The notes below the pieces were generated by a model, which worked only from the letters and a program-made list of their open reading frames with translations, made no database searches and had not been told where the DNA came from. Shown in pieces: positions 46,150-54,881 of a stretch of DNA of 64,000 nucleotides. The first letter of the stretch is position 1. The number at the start of each line of letters is the position of its first letter. Made by a program: the position numbers and the translations under genes. This stretch comes from Propionivibrio dicarboxylicus (GTDB lineage: Bacteria; Pseudomonadota; Gammaproteobacteria; Burkholderiales; Rhodocyclaceae): assembly GCA_945902805.1 (NCBI GenBank), contig CAMDMZ010000014.1, positions 1 through 64,000 of the forward strand, written 5' to 3'.

Positions 46150-48098
46150 GCTTGGGAATCTCCGGATGATGGGCAGGCAGGTAGCTCGATGGTAAAGCAA
46201 CTGCCTTCGCCGGCTGTCGATGTCAGCGTGATGTGGCCGTGCAGCCGCTCAAGGATGCGACGCACGAGGGTCAGCTCCAGTCCTTCGCCGGCGACCGCGC
46301 CATTGGGATCGAGACGGTGGAACAGTTGCCAGACCTTGGGCTGAAACTCCTCGGCGATGCCCAACCCGGTATCCGCCACGGAATAGCGCACTCGCCCGCC
46401 CTGAACGCTGCCATTGACGGTGATGGTCAGGGCGCGCGCCGGATCGCGATACTTGACAGCGTTGTCGATCAGGTTGGTAAAAACCTGGTTGATTTGCGCC
46501 GAATCCGCCAGGCAGGGTGGCAGATCGCCGATCGTTACCGCTCCACCGGCTTGCTGGATCTGGATGGTCAGCGTGCCGACGATCTCATGCAGCAAGGCAT
46601 TCATGTCCAGCGGCTGTATGGTCAGCTGTGCTCGACCCGCGCGCGACAGGCGCAGCAAGCCGTTGATCAGCGCATCCATCTTGAGGCTGCTGGATTTGAT
46701 GAAGCCGAGCGCGGCCGGTATCCGCTCGCCCAACACCTTGGCCAGCGAGTTTCGCACCGCGTCGGGAACATCGTCTTGCGCCAGGCGGGCATCGATATCG
46801 CCCTTGGCCTTGTCCAGACGCTGGCTGAAGCCTTGAATATTCACCAGCGGCGAGCGCAGGTCGTGCGAAGCGGTGTAGATCATGCTTTCCATTTCTTCAT
46901 TCTTGCGGGCGAGTTCGGCGTTGGTTTCGTCAAGCTCGACCACTTTCTGGTTCAGTTCCTGGGTGCGCTGGGTTACCGTGGCTTCGAGGCCGGCATTGAC
47001 GCGCCGCACTTCCGCTTCGGCCGCCGCCTGAGCGGCCCAGGCCTGCGCCAGTTTCCAGCTACCGAAAGCGAATACGGCCAGCAGGATCGCGCCCACGCCA
47101 GTTAACCGGGTCCAAACCCCACGGCTTACGGCGTCCAGACCAGCGGCCGACAGATGAGCCACCGACTTCCAGACGTATTGCCGGGTCTCGACCTCGCCGC
47201 GACTGGGCACGAAAGCGTCAGCCGCACCGGTGCTCGATTTCTGTCCGGCAACCAGCGGATACACGGTTTGCCAGGTCCACAGGCCATCGGCGAGGCGTAG
47301 CTGGCCGCGATCTTCGGCGCGAATCCGCTGCCAGGCCTCGGGCGCACGCGCGGCCAGTGCAAGTTCGGGGCGCTTGAACATGAAGCCCCATTCTTCGTCC
47401 GGCTTGGGGCTCTTGAGCCAGTAACCCTCGCCATTCACCACCATGATGTGATCGGCGGCACCGGTCGTCGCGGTGGCGAAGGCCTGGAGCATTTCCTTGC
47501 CGTAGTAATTGAGGATGACGATGCCACGTTTCTTGCCTTGATCATCAACCACCGGCGTCGCCACGCGCACCATGGGCTTGTACGGCATCTCGATTTTGTT
47601 TTGCTCGATATTCAGATCAAGCGGCGAGATGAAAACCTCGCCGGGCTGGAGCTTGAACGAGTCGGTGAAAAAGTAGCGGCTGCCCTTGTTTTGCAACTTG
47701 TCCGCCGGGACGACTACCGGTTGGCCCTTGACGTAATCAACGCGGACGATCTCCATGCCGGTTTCGTCGAGCCAGCGCAGTTGGTCGTAGATGCCCTTGC
47801 TGCGCGAAAAGTTGGCGAAATCAGTGGCCAGATGAGCCAGGTTGTCGGGGGTTGGTGCATTGACTGCCTGGCGCATGGCGCTGTGCGATGCAAGAAAAGC
47901 AAGATCGCGGCTGATGCTCTCGATCTGACCGGTGAGCGTACCGGCACCCAGGCCGACGTTGAGGTTTTCCTGGCTTTTCAGACGGGTGATTTCGCTCTCG
48001 ATTTCGGTATTCCCGAACATCACCAAACCGGCCAACAGGAGAACGGCGAGCGGCAGAAAAAACTTAAGGAACAGCGACACACTCTGTTTTTCAGCCAT
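46146..48098 (-). CDS. sensor histidine kinase with periplasmic sensor domain
   Basis: This 650-residue kinase has an N-terminal membrane segment (FLKFFLPLAVLLLAGLVMFG) and a large periplasmic domain (about 40-330) of the double-Cache type by size and pattern. A second membrane segment (near 335-355), a coiled coil, an H-box MIYTASHDLRSPLVNIQGFS and an HATPase domain follow. The kinase is of the type seen with phytochrome-like regulators. It probably senses a small molecule outside the cytoplasm and phosphorylates the adjacent regulators. The gene ends in an ATGA overlap with the response regulator. Confidence 0.92.
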   Translation of the reverse strand: MAEKQSVSLFLKFFLPLAVLLLAGLVMFGNTEIESEITRLKSQENLNVGLGAGTLTGQIESISRDLAFLASHSAMRQAVNAPTPDNLAHLATDFANFSRSKGIYDQLRWLDETGMEIVRVDYVKGQPVVVPADKLQNKGSRYFFTDSFKLQPGEVFISPLDLNIEQNKIEMPYKPMVRVATPVVDDQGKKRGIVILNYYGKEMLQAFATATTGAADHIMVVNGEGYWLKSPKPDEEWGFMFKRPELALAARAPEAWQRIRAEDRGQLRLADGLWTWQTVYPLVAGQKSSTGAADAFVPSRGEVETRQYVWKSVAHLSAAGLDAVSRGVWTRLTGVGAILLAVFAFGSWKLAQAWAAQAAAEAEVRRVNAGLEATVTQRTQELNQKVVELDETNAELARKNEEMESMIYTASHDLRSPLVNIQGFSQRLDKAKGDIDARLAQDDVPDAVRNSLAKVLGERIPAALGFIKSSSLKMDALINGLLRLSRAGRAQLTIQPLDMNALLHEIVGTLTIQIQQAGGAVTIGDLPPCLADSAQINQVFTNLIDNAVKYRDPARALTITVNGSVQGGRVRYSVADTGLGIAEEFQPKVWQLFHRLDPNGAVAGEGLELTLVRRILERLHGHITLTSTAGEGSCFTIELPACPSSGDSQA

Positions 48099-48184
48099 AA
48101 ATATGATCCTTTGAATGTTTTCCGATCATACCCCTTGGCCCTGGCGAAATGTCAGCTCGCAATCGATGCGTTGCCCGGCCGCGT

Positions 48185-49348
48185 TTAGTGCTCGCGGCCG
48201 TCGGCGCGTGGTTGCCACAGCCACGGAACATAGCGCCAGGCGAGTAAGCCGAAAGCGACCAGCCAGACGACAGCCGTAGCGAGGATCCACGTCAGATAGG
48301 CGGCCGGAAACAGTTGCGGTAGCACGATACGGAACAGAAGGCCGCCCAGCATCAGCCACAACACCCATTTGTCGGCAGCCTCGAACACGACCTTGTGCCC
48401 GGTATGGCCACGCGAAATGCGGATCACCATGGCGGGGATGATCAGCCCCATCGCACCGAGGGTAAATAGATGCGTCGAGACGGTGCCGACCCAGGCGACC
48501 GGGTGCCAAACGGCCAGGGACTCAAGCGCCAGTTGCAGAATGATGGCGAGGTGGCCGAGGACCATGATGCCGAGATCGATCCGACGCAGCGCCGGCCACG
48601 GGTGCCAGCTCAGCCAGCGGGCGGCCAGCAGTACCGTCAGTGCTGCTGTGAGCACGGTAGCCACTGGAGGTGGCAAGAACGGCGCGGCGACCAGGCTCAG
48701 CGCGAGCCCCTTGATGCTGTGGTCGACAATCGCGTAGCGCGGTACCGTGAGTTGCAGGGCGCCGCGCAGAAACTGCGCCAGAGTACGCTCCAGCATGATG
48801 AGGAAACTCAGCCGGAACAGGGCGATGCTCATCGCTACCCCGTCGGCAAAGTGCGATTCGGAAAGCAGCAGCCATTTCGCTGGCAACAGCAAGGGCAGGG
48901 CGACGATGAAGTAGAGATTGTCCGGGTAGCTGTCGTTCTTGCGGTGTCGGATTAGCGTGGCGAGCAGCATGGTGACCAGCGCACCGGGGAACAGGCTGCC
49001 AGCGACTAGAAACAGCGGCGTTGGCAATCCCGCACCGAACAGCATCACCGCGCGATCCAGCAGCCAGGCGAGCACCAGCAGCAGGAGCGGCCAGCCGTGG
49101 TAACCGCGTATCGCCACCCAATTCTTGCTCGCGGTGAGCAAGAAGCCGCCGAGCATGGCGAGGCCGAAGCCGAAGAACATTTCGTGCGCGTGCCAGTGCA
49201 GTGCGCTCACTGGAAAAGTCGGTGCTGGCGGGACGGCGCCAGCAAACATCAGCGCCCACGCCAGCGGCAGACTGAGCCCGGCGAGACAGGCGAGAGCGAA
49301 AAACGGGCGAAAGCCGACCAGCCAGAGCGGGTGGGCGAGCAACTTCAC
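48185..49348 (-). CDS. nnrS: NnrS family membrane protein
   Basis: The protein has 387 residues and about twelve membrane segments. The family segment HWHAHEMFFGFGLAMLGGFLLTA near residues 50-70 with conserved His residues supports NnrS, a heme- and copper-containing protein linked to nitric-oxide tolerance and denitrification. It starts with GTG overlapping the ubiT stop (GTGA), so it ends the ubiUVT operon. Its position with anaerobic genes and norCB fits a nitric-oxide context. The first 60 codons include a copy of the dispersed repeat, giving FAGAVPPAPTFPV in the protein. Confidence 0.9.
   Translation of the reverse strand: MKLLAHPLWLVGFRPFFALACLAGLSLPLAWALMFAGAVPPAPTFPVSALHWHAHEMFFGFGLAMLGGFLLTASKNWVAIRGYHGWPLLLLVLAWLLDRAVMLFGAGLPTPLFLVAGSLFPGALVTMLLATLIRHRKNDSYPDNLYFIVALPLLLPAKWLLLSESHFADGVAMSIALFRLSFLIMLERTLAQFLRGALQLTVPRYAIVDHSIKGLALSLVAAPFLPPPVATVLTAALTVLLAARWLSWHPWPALRRIDLGIMVLGHLAIILQLALESLAVWHPVAWVGTVSTHLFTLGAMGLIIPAMVIRISRGHTGHKVVFEAADKWVLWLMLGGLLFRIVLPQLFPAAYLTWILATAVVWLVAFGLLAWRYVPWLWQPRADGREH
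49214..49238 (+). repeat. dispersed 25-bp repeat, copy D (in nnrS, antisense)
   Basis: Same as copy C. Its TGCTGGCG and a following CGCCAGCA form an 8-bp dyad. The gene reads the other strand. Confidence 0.9.
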
Positions 49349-49866
49349 CGAAACAGTGACTGCAGTGGCTTCGGCAGGCGCTCGCGCAGCGCTGAAAAAT
49401 CGATGGCGTCGAACATGTTCTTGACGTGCAGACTGAGTTCGGTGTCGCCTTCGATGCTTAGGCGGCGGGCGAAGAACAGCGTGTCGGGGTCTTCCTGGCG
49501 GGCCAGCAGTTGCAGGTAAGCGGACAGCGAGGCGGCGAAGGTGAGATCGGGTGGGGCTGCGTCAGGACCGCTGCGCAGAGTCGGTACGAAGCTGGCACCA
49601 CGCACGCTGAAGTCGGCGACGGTACCGGCATCGAGGACGCGGATGCGGAAGTGGCGACCTTCCAAGGCGGCCATTTGCTCGGCATCAAAGGCGCCGAAGC
49701 GCCGTAGCGTATTGAGCGCAAGCGTGAGCGGGATCGCATGCGGCCATTGCGGCAGACGTTTGCCAATGGCGGCCAGCGACGGTGGCAAGGCGAAGGCCGG
49801 AACGGTAAAGCTCGGCAGTTTGACGGTGGGAAAGCGGAATCTCGGTGTTGCTACCTGCTCGTCCAT
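49345..49866 (-). CDS. ubiT: SCP2-domain ubiquinone biosynthesis accessory factor UbiT
   Basis: This 173-residue protein has an SCP2-like lipid-binding domain (LTLALNTLRRFGAFDAEQ, then VADFSVRGASFVPTLRSG). UbiT works with UbiU and UbiV in oxygen-independent ubiquinone synthesis, probably holding the hydrophobic intermediates. The ATG at 49866 overlaps the TGA of ubiV in ATGA. Identification rests on domain type and the neighbouring ubiU and ubiV genes. Confidence 0.87.
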   Translation of the reverse strand: MDEQVATPRFRFPTVKLPSFTVPAFALPPSLAAIGKRLPQWPHAIPLTLALNTLRRFGAFDAEQMAALEGRHFRIRVLDAGTVADFSVRGASFVPTLRSGPDAAPPDLTFAASLSAYLQLLARQEDPDTLFFARRLSIEGDTELSLHVKNMFDAIDFSALRERLPKPLQSLFR

Positions 49867-50762
49867 CACGCGACCTCGTTTTCTTGTTTGATGCCGGCGT
49901 GACCAAACCAGTAGCCGTTGGCGTAACCGTCAGGTGCCCAGGCGGATGCTTGGGCAGTTGTTTGTCCATCCAGCGCGGCACGAAAAGCGTCAACCACCGT
50001 CAACGTGTGATGCGGTTGCGGGCTGATGCGCAGTGCCTCGACACCCATCGCGACGAGTTCGTCGACTTGTTCGAGCAGTGAGTAGGTTTGCGCCGATTGC
50101 GTCTGGATGCCATTGAGTGAAAGGAAGGGCTGGCCATCGCGGGTGTCGAGTCGCATGCCTTGCGGATGGTCGAGGCACTTGAACTGGCAGTCGTCCTTGT
50201 TCAGGCCATAGTGCCGCGCCGTGAAGCAGCGCGCCGAGAAGGCCAGCGCTAACTGCCCGAAGGCGAAAACTTCCGTCTCGACGCCGGCCGGGCGTGACGC
50301 ATGCAGGGCGCGGATGGTCGCGGCTGAGGCTTCCAGCGGTGGCACCCAGCGATACATGCCACGGGCGGCGAGAAAGGCCAGCGTGTGTTCGTTGTAGATA
50401 TTCAGATGCGGGCCGGCGACGACGCCGAGATCGTATTCACGGGCGATGGCCAGAGCACCCAGATCATTGGCTTCGATCAGCGTGCCCGGTCCACCGGCTT
50501 CGCGCGCCAGGCGACGCAGGGCTTTCAGGTCGGTTTCTGATTCGAGCAGGGCTTGCGCGGCGAGGACGACTTCCTTGCCCGCATCGCGCAGATCGTGGGC
50601 CAGGCCGATCCAGTCTTCGGTACGCAGTTGCTGGCGACGGGCGCAGACGGTTTCGCCGAGGGTGATGCGGTCAATCGCCGGATGCTCGGCGACGGTGGCG
50701 TAGAACTCCATGACTTCGGCTTTTGGCCAGAAGTAGAGCAAGGGGCCGAGGGAGATTTTCAT
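49866..50762 (-). CDS. ubiV: oxygen-independent ubiquinone hydroxylase subunit UbiV
   Basis: The protein has 298 residues from the ATG at 50762, which gives the family start [16 protein letters not shown]. It belongs to the U32 peptidase-like family, whose members UbiU and UbiV are Fe-S proteins that hydroxylate ubiquinone precursors without oxygen. Cysteines in [21 protein letters not shown] and the Cys in GETVCARR are candidates for cluster ligands. The gene follows ubiU with five bases between them. Confidence 0.9.
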   Translation of the reverse strand: MKISLGPLLYFWPKAEVMEFYATVAEHPAIDRITLGETVCARRQQLRTEDWIGLAHDLRDAGKEVVLAAQALLESETDLKALRRLAREAGGPGTLIEANDLGALAIAREYDLGVVAGPHLNIYNEHTLAFLAARGMYRWVPPLEASAATIRALHASRPAGVETEVFAFGQLALAFSARCFTARHYGLNKDDCQFKCLDHPQGMRLDTRDGQPFLSLNGIQTQSAQTYSLLEQVDELVAMGVEALRISPQPHHTLTVVDAFRAALDGQTTAQASAWAPDGYANGYWFGHAGIKQENEVA

Positions 50763-50767
50763 GGTCT

Positions 50768-51778
50768 TTAGCGCCACGGCCGGTTGTAAGCACCGAGCGT
50801 GATCTGGCTGCCTTCGGAGACCTTCGCCAGTTCATTCGCCCAGGCCGGAGTCACGGTATAGGGTTTGCCACTTGACGTGGCATAGGCGGCGTCGATCGCC
50901 TGACGCAGGGTGCGGGTGACCTGCGCGACGTACATGGGGCTACGCTGACGGCCTTCGACCTTGATCGCCGAGACGCCGGTGGCGAGGACGTCGGGTAGGA
51001 TTTCGAGCAAATTGAGACTGGCCGGTTCTTCCATGGCGTAGTAGACCTCCCCGCTGACCTCGAAGCGACCTTTGCAGATGGTCGGGTAGCCGGCTTTTTC
51101 GTCCTTGCCGAAGCTGTCGATGAGAATGTCGTTGAGCCGCACGTTCATGGTGTCGCCCTGGTTTTCCCAGCGCACGTACTTTGCTGGCGAGCAGGCGCCG
51201 ACCGTATTTGGCGATTCTCCCGTTGCCCACGAAGACAGCCAGCAACGACCTTCGTTCATCACGCACAGACTGCCGAAGCCGAAGACTTCGATTTCTACTT
51301 CGGTATTGGCGATGACGTTGGCCACCTGCGCCAGGGTCAATACGCGTGGCAACACCGCACGCTGGATACCGAATTCCCGGCGGCAGAAATTGATTGCCTC
51401 ATAACTGGTGGCCGAGCCTTGTACCGAGAGATGGCGGCGCAGATTCGGGTGGGTACGTGCGGCGTAATCGAGCAAGCCAAGATCGGCCAGAATTACCGCA
51501 TCGACACCACTTTGTGCGGCCTGGTCGACGGCTGCCGTCCATTCGCCAAAGCGCCCGACCTGCGGGTAGGTATTGATCGCCGCCAGCACCTTGCGCTTGC
51601 GCTGGTGCGCGTAGCGGATGCCGTCCGCCAAGGCGGCGGCGTCGAAGTTCAAGCCGGCAAAGTTGCGTGCGTTGGTGGCGTTACGAAAGCCGAGATAGAC
51701 CGCATCGGCACCGTTATCCACCGCCGCCTTGAGTGCGGGCAGGCTGCCGGCGGGACAAACAAGATCAGGTTTGTTCAC
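50768..51778 (-). CDS. ubiU: oxygen-independent ubiquinone hydroxylase subunit UbiU
   Basis: UbiU has 336 residues if it begins at the GTG at 51778, which gives [20 protein letters not shown] as expected; the track TTG at 51799 adds seven residues of a tandem repeat and is less likely. The U32 pattern is seen in [21 protein letters not shown], and ligand-like cysteines in [14 protein letters not shown] and [10 protein letters not shown]. It acts with UbiV and UbiT when oxygen is absent. The operon is ubiU-ubiV-ubiT-nnrS. An FNR-like site lies about 70 bases upstream. Confidence 0.9.
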   Translation of the reverse strand: MNKPDLVCPAGSLPALKAAVDNGADAVYLGFRNATNARNFAGLNFDAAALADGIRYAHQRKRKVLAAINTYPQVGRFGEWTAAVDQAAQSGVDAVILADLGLLDYAARTHPNLRRHLSVQGSATSYEAINFCRREFGIQRAVLPRVLTLAQVANVIANTEVEIEVFGFGSLCVMNEGRCWLSSWATGESPNTVGACSPAKYVRWENQGDTMNVRLNDILIDSFGKDEKAGYPTICKGRFEVSGEVYYAMEEPASLNLLEILPDVLATGVSAIKVEGRQRSPMYVAQVTRTLRQAIDAAYATSSGKPYTVTPAWANELAKVSEGSQITLGAYNRPWR

Positions 51779-51779
51779 G

Positions 51780-51809
51780 GTCAAAGGTGTACAAGTCAAA
51801 AGTGTACAA
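51780..51809. repeat. 15-bp tandem repeat, GTCAAARGTGTACAA twice
   Basis: The units at 51780-51794 and 51795-51809 differ at one base. They sit at the start of ubiU, between the GTG and the FNR-like site. They may be a binding site or a slippage product. Confidence 0.7.
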
Positions 51810-51850
51810 ATGAGAGTGCCAAATTCTACGAGGCAATCACGGCGCGGCCT

Positions 51851-51864
51851 TTGATCAAGGTCAA
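51851..51864. promoter_or_regulatory. FNR-like box upstream of ubiU
   Basis: TTGATCAAGGTCAA matches the FNR consensus TTGATNNNNATCAA except for one base. It is 73 bases before the ubiU GTG and about as far from lemA on the other side. The anaerobic role of ubiUVT makes the match meaningful. Confidence 0.6.
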
Positions 51865-51937
51865 CCGCTGCAGATTGCTTGCTATTTGCCGGCCATCATC
51901 CAATATCATGGTGCATCCTCGCCATGAAAGAGAAATC

Positions 51938-52567
51938 ATGAAACTTCGCTTGCTGTCTTTGCTTATTTTTGCCGCGACCTTGCTTTCTGGTTGTGGTTTC
52001 AACCAGATCCAGACCAACGATGAGGCCGTCAATGCCGCGTGGTCGGAGGTGCTGAACCAGTACAAGCGGCGCGCCGATCTGATCCCCAATCTGGTGTCCA
52101 TCGTGCAAGGCTATGCCGCGCATGAAAAAGAGGTTTTGACGCGCGTGACCGAGGCCCGCGCCAGCGTGGGCGGCATGAAAGTGACGCCGGAATTGCTGAA
52201 TGATGAGGCGGCCTTCGCCAAGTTCCAGAAAGCACAGACCGAAGTCGGCAGCGCCTTGGCGCGACTGATGGTGGTGGCCGAGAACTACCCGCAATTAAAG
52301 GCTGACGCCAACTTCCGTGATCTGCAGGCGCAGGTCGAAGGCACCGAGAACCGAATCGCTGTGGCCCGCAATCGCTATATCAAGGCGGTACAGGACTACA
52401 ACGTTTCGGTGCGGACCTTCCCCAACAACCTGACCGCCATGGCAATGAGTTGGAAGACCAAGGCCAATTTCACCGTAGAGGATGAGAAAGCCGTGTCGAC
52501 GGCGCCGACGATCCGCTTTGACGCACCGGCGCCCGCTCCGGTTCCTGCGCCAACAGGCGGCAAGTAA
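51938..52567 (+). CDS. lemA: LemA family lipoprotein
   Basis: This 209-residue protein begins with the lipoprotein signal LLSLLIFAATLLSGC. The LemA core has NDEAVNAAWSEVLNQYKRRA, then NLVSIVQGYAAHE and VAENYPQLKADANF. LemA proteins are membrane-anchored helical proteins of unknown function that travel with TPM-domain genes, as here. The ATG at 51938 gives the lipoprotein; the track frame starts far upstream. The C-terminus is a Pro/Ala tail. Confidence 0.93.
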   Translation: MKLRLLSLLIFAATLLSGCGFNQIQTNDEAVNAAWSEVLNQYKRRADLIPNLVSIVQGYAAHEKEVLTRVTEARASVGGMKVTPELLNDEAAFAKFQKAQTEVGSALARLMVVAENYPQLKADANFRDLQAQVEGTENRIAVARNRYIKAVQDYNVSVRTFPNNLTAMAMSWKTKANFTVEDEKAVSTAPTIRFDAPAPAPVPAPTGGK

Positions 52568-52573
52568 CACGCT

Positions 52574-53467
52574 ATGACGCGTTGGCTGGCGGCACTGATC
52601 CTGTGCCTCCACGCACTTTTTGTCCTGGCGGCCGATTCCAAGGTGTCGGCGCCGCTGCCCTTGCCAGCGTTGACGGCCAGGGTGACTGATCTCACCGGTA
52701 CCTTGGCGGCCGGTGATTTGACGGAGTTGGAGACCAAGCTCACGAGCTTCGAGTCCCGAAAAGGCAGCCAAGTGACTCTGTTGGTGCTGCCGACGACGCA
52801 GCCGGAGACAATCGAGCAATTTGGCGTCCGCCTGTTCGAGGCCTGGAAAATCGGGCGCAAGGGGGCGGACGATGGTGTCATCCTGATTGTCGCCAAGGAC
52901 GACCGGCGCCTGCGTATCGAAGTGGGTTATGGCTTTGAAGGCGTGCTGAATGACGCTACGGCCAAACGCATCATTGACGAGACCATCACGCCCCACTTCA
53001 AAGTCGGTGACATTCCGGGTGGCATCAAGGCCGGTATCGATGCGATTCTGGTCGTCGTCGATACGGAACAAGTGCCGCCGACGACAGACGGTCCAGTGAG
53101 TGATTCGGGCGGGAGCCAGTCGCTTGGCGACCTGGGTTTTGATGCGTTCAATATCAGCGAAGGCACCTTCATGATCGGCCTCGGTGGCGCGGCCGTGGGG
53201 GGCGCGGCCCTACGCTTTTTCCTCGGCAATCTGATGGGTTCCGCCATTATTGGCGTCCTTGCCGCCATTCTTGGCGGGCTGCTTTCCGGGACGCTGGTCG
53301 GCGCCCTGATCGGCGCTGCTGTCGGGTTTTTTGTCGCTCTGTTTGGCTTGGATCTGCTGCTCAGCGGTGTGCTTGGCGGCGGCAGTGGCGGCGGAAGCTC
53401 GGGTGGCGGTGGTTTCAGTGGCGGTGGCGGGTCGAGTGGTGGCGGTGGTGCCTCCGGGAGTTGGTGA
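52574..53467 (+). CDS. TPM-domain protein (YgcG family)
   Basis: This 297-residue protein has a signal peptide (WLAALILCLHALFVLAAD). A TPM domain follows (LTARVTDLTGTLAAGDLTEL, then IEVGYGFEGVLNDATAKRII). After it come membrane helices (about 195-265) and a Gly/Ser tail. The TPM domain faces the periplasm; such proteins accompany LemA and are linked to membrane integrity or photosystem-type repair in other organisms. The biochemical role is unknown. It ends in a TGATG overlap with the next gene. Confidence 0.88.
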   Translation: MTRWLAALILCLHALFVLAADSKVSAPLPLPALTARVTDLTGTLAAGDLTELETKLTSFESRKGSQVTLLVLPTTQPETIEQFGVRLFEAWKIGRKGADDGVILIVAKDDRRLRIEVGYGFEGVLNDATAKRIIDETITPHFKVGDIPGGIKAGIDAILVVVDTEQVPPTTDGPVSDSGGSQSLGDLGFDAFNISEGTFMIGLGGAAVGGAALRFFLGNLMGSAIIGVLAAILGGLLSGTLVGALIGAAVGFFVALFGLDLLLSGVLGGGSGGGSSGGGGFSGGGGSSGGGGASGSW

Positions 53468-53964
53468 TGAAATTCAGGCAAATTCTCACGCATTGGCGCA
53501 CGTCATCCTGGCAGGTCAGGCAGAAATTCGATCGTCCGACACTGGTTGCCATCGAACAAGCCATCGCGGTGTCCGAAAAGCTGCATCGCGGTGAACTGCG
53601 CTTCGTCATCGAAGGGCGTTTGTCCCTGCGGCAACTGTTCCGTGAAGTGACGTCGCGGCAACGCGCCCTTCAGCTATTCGAAAAAGTCGGTGCTGGCGAG
53701 ACGGCGGAACACAGCGGCATCCTGATCTATGTGCTGCTGGCTGAGCGTAAGGTGGAAATCGTGGCCGATAGCGGCATTACCGCCAAGGTGCCGCAAGCCG
53801 AATGGGATGCGCTGTGCCAGCGAATGACGGGAGCTTTTGCGGCCGGACGCTACCGCGACGGTGCGCTGGATGGGATCAATGGCGCCACGGCCTTGCTGGT
53901 GATGCACTTCCCGGCGACGAAAAACAATCCGAACGAACTGGACGACGCGCCTCTGATTCTTTGA
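53467..53964 (+). CDS. second TPM-domain protein
   Basis: This 165-residue protein starts at the ATG overlapping the previous stop. The TPM segment LIYVLLAERKVEIVADSGI and the acidic residues around DALCQRMTGAFAAGRYRDG support the family. It has no signal peptide. The 25-bp repeat at 53682-53706 encodes [11 protein letters not shown], where relatives I recall have an RLRVWDTE-like stretch. The replacement keeps the reading frame and length. Confidence 0.82.
   Translation: MKFRQILTHWRTSSWQVRQKFDRPTLVAIEQAIAVSEKLHRGELRFVIEGRLSLRQLFREVTSRQRALQLFEKVGAGETAEHSGILIYVLLAERKVEIVADSGITAKVPQAEWDALCQRMTGAFAAGRYRDGALDGINGATALLVMHFPATKNNPNELDDAPLIL
53682..53706 (+). repeat. dispersed 25-bp repeat, copy E (in TPM gene)
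   Basis: Identical to copies A and B. It encodes KVGAGETA in the same frame as in carB. Confidence 0.9.
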
Positions 53965-53966
53965 GC

Positions 53967-54875
53967 TTAGTGCTTGCGTTCGTTTTGCCGGCAATGCGCT
54001 GCAATGGCATTCGCCAGCGGCTCCAAGAGGGCTTGCGGCAAGTCATGTCCCATGCCATCAATTGCCATCAAGCGCGCACCGGGAATGTTGTCGACCGTGT
54101 CCTGGCCAGCGGCGAGCGGGATCAGTGGATCGGCGGCACCATGGATCACCAGGGTCGGTGCCTTGATGGTGTGCAGCAGTGGCCGCCGGTCACCCGAGGC
54201 GATCACCGCCAGGAGTTGCCGGGCAACGCCTGCGGGATAGTAGGCGCGTTTCACTGCGCGACTGAGTTGATCCCTCAGCGCGACTGGATCGGCGACAAAG
54301 CCGGGGCTACCGATGACGCCAAATACCTTGATCAAATGATCAATCACGATGACCGGGTTCTTCGGGTCGGACGGCTTGCTCAACAAGGTTTTCACGGCAT
54401 CGCCACGCGGTCGCGGCAGTTTCGGGTTGCCGCTCGTGGACATGATCGAGGTCAGGCTGGCGACACGTTGCGGGTACTTTGCCGCCATGACTTGCGCAAT
54501 CATGCCGCCCATTGAGGCGCCAACCACATGGGCGCGGACTATGCCCAGCCCGTCGAGCAGGCCAATGATGTCGTCGGCCATATCCGCCAGCGTGTAAGGC
54601 GAACGAACCGGCAGGCGCAGTTTGGCGGCGAGCATGGCCCAGACCAGATTCGGACGCTTGCCACTCGTGATTCGACTGGACAGGCCGACATCGCGGTTGT
54701 CGAAACGGATGACGCGAAAGCCGTGTGCGACCAAGGCCGCACAAAATTCATCGGGCCAGGCGATGAGCTGCATGCCCAGGCCCATGATGAGGATGATGAC
54801 GGGCGCTTGTGAATCGGCCCGGTCACCGAGCAATTCGTACTCAAGCTCGATATCGTTGCTGGTGATGCGTGGCAT
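53967..54875 (-). CDS. alpha/beta hydrolase
   Basis: The 302-residue protein has the nucleophile elbow GASMGGMIAQ, Asp in HGAADPLIPL and His in GMGHDLP, the three residues of an active serine hydrolase. The oxyanion region is MGLGMQLIAWP. No signal peptide is present. It is six bases downstream of a WS/DGAT gene on the same strand, so it may release or load fatty acids for lipid storage. The substrate is unknown. Confidence 0.85.
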   Translation of the reverse strand: MPRITSNDIELEYELLGDRADSQAPVIILIMGLGMQLIAWPDEFCAALVAHGFRVIRFDNRDVGLSSRITSGKRPNLVWAMLAAKLRLPVRSPYTLADMADDIIGLLDGLGIVRAHVVGASMGGMIAQVMAAKYPQRVASLTSIMSTSGNPKLPRPRGDAVKTLLSKPSDPKNPVIVIDHLIKVFGVIGSPGFVADPVALRDQLSRAVKRAYYPAGVARQLLAVIASGDRRPLLHTIKAPTLVIHGAADPLIPLAAGQDTVDNIPGARLMAIDGMGHDLPQALLEPLANAIAAHCRQNERKH

Positions 54876-54881
54876 GGCGAC

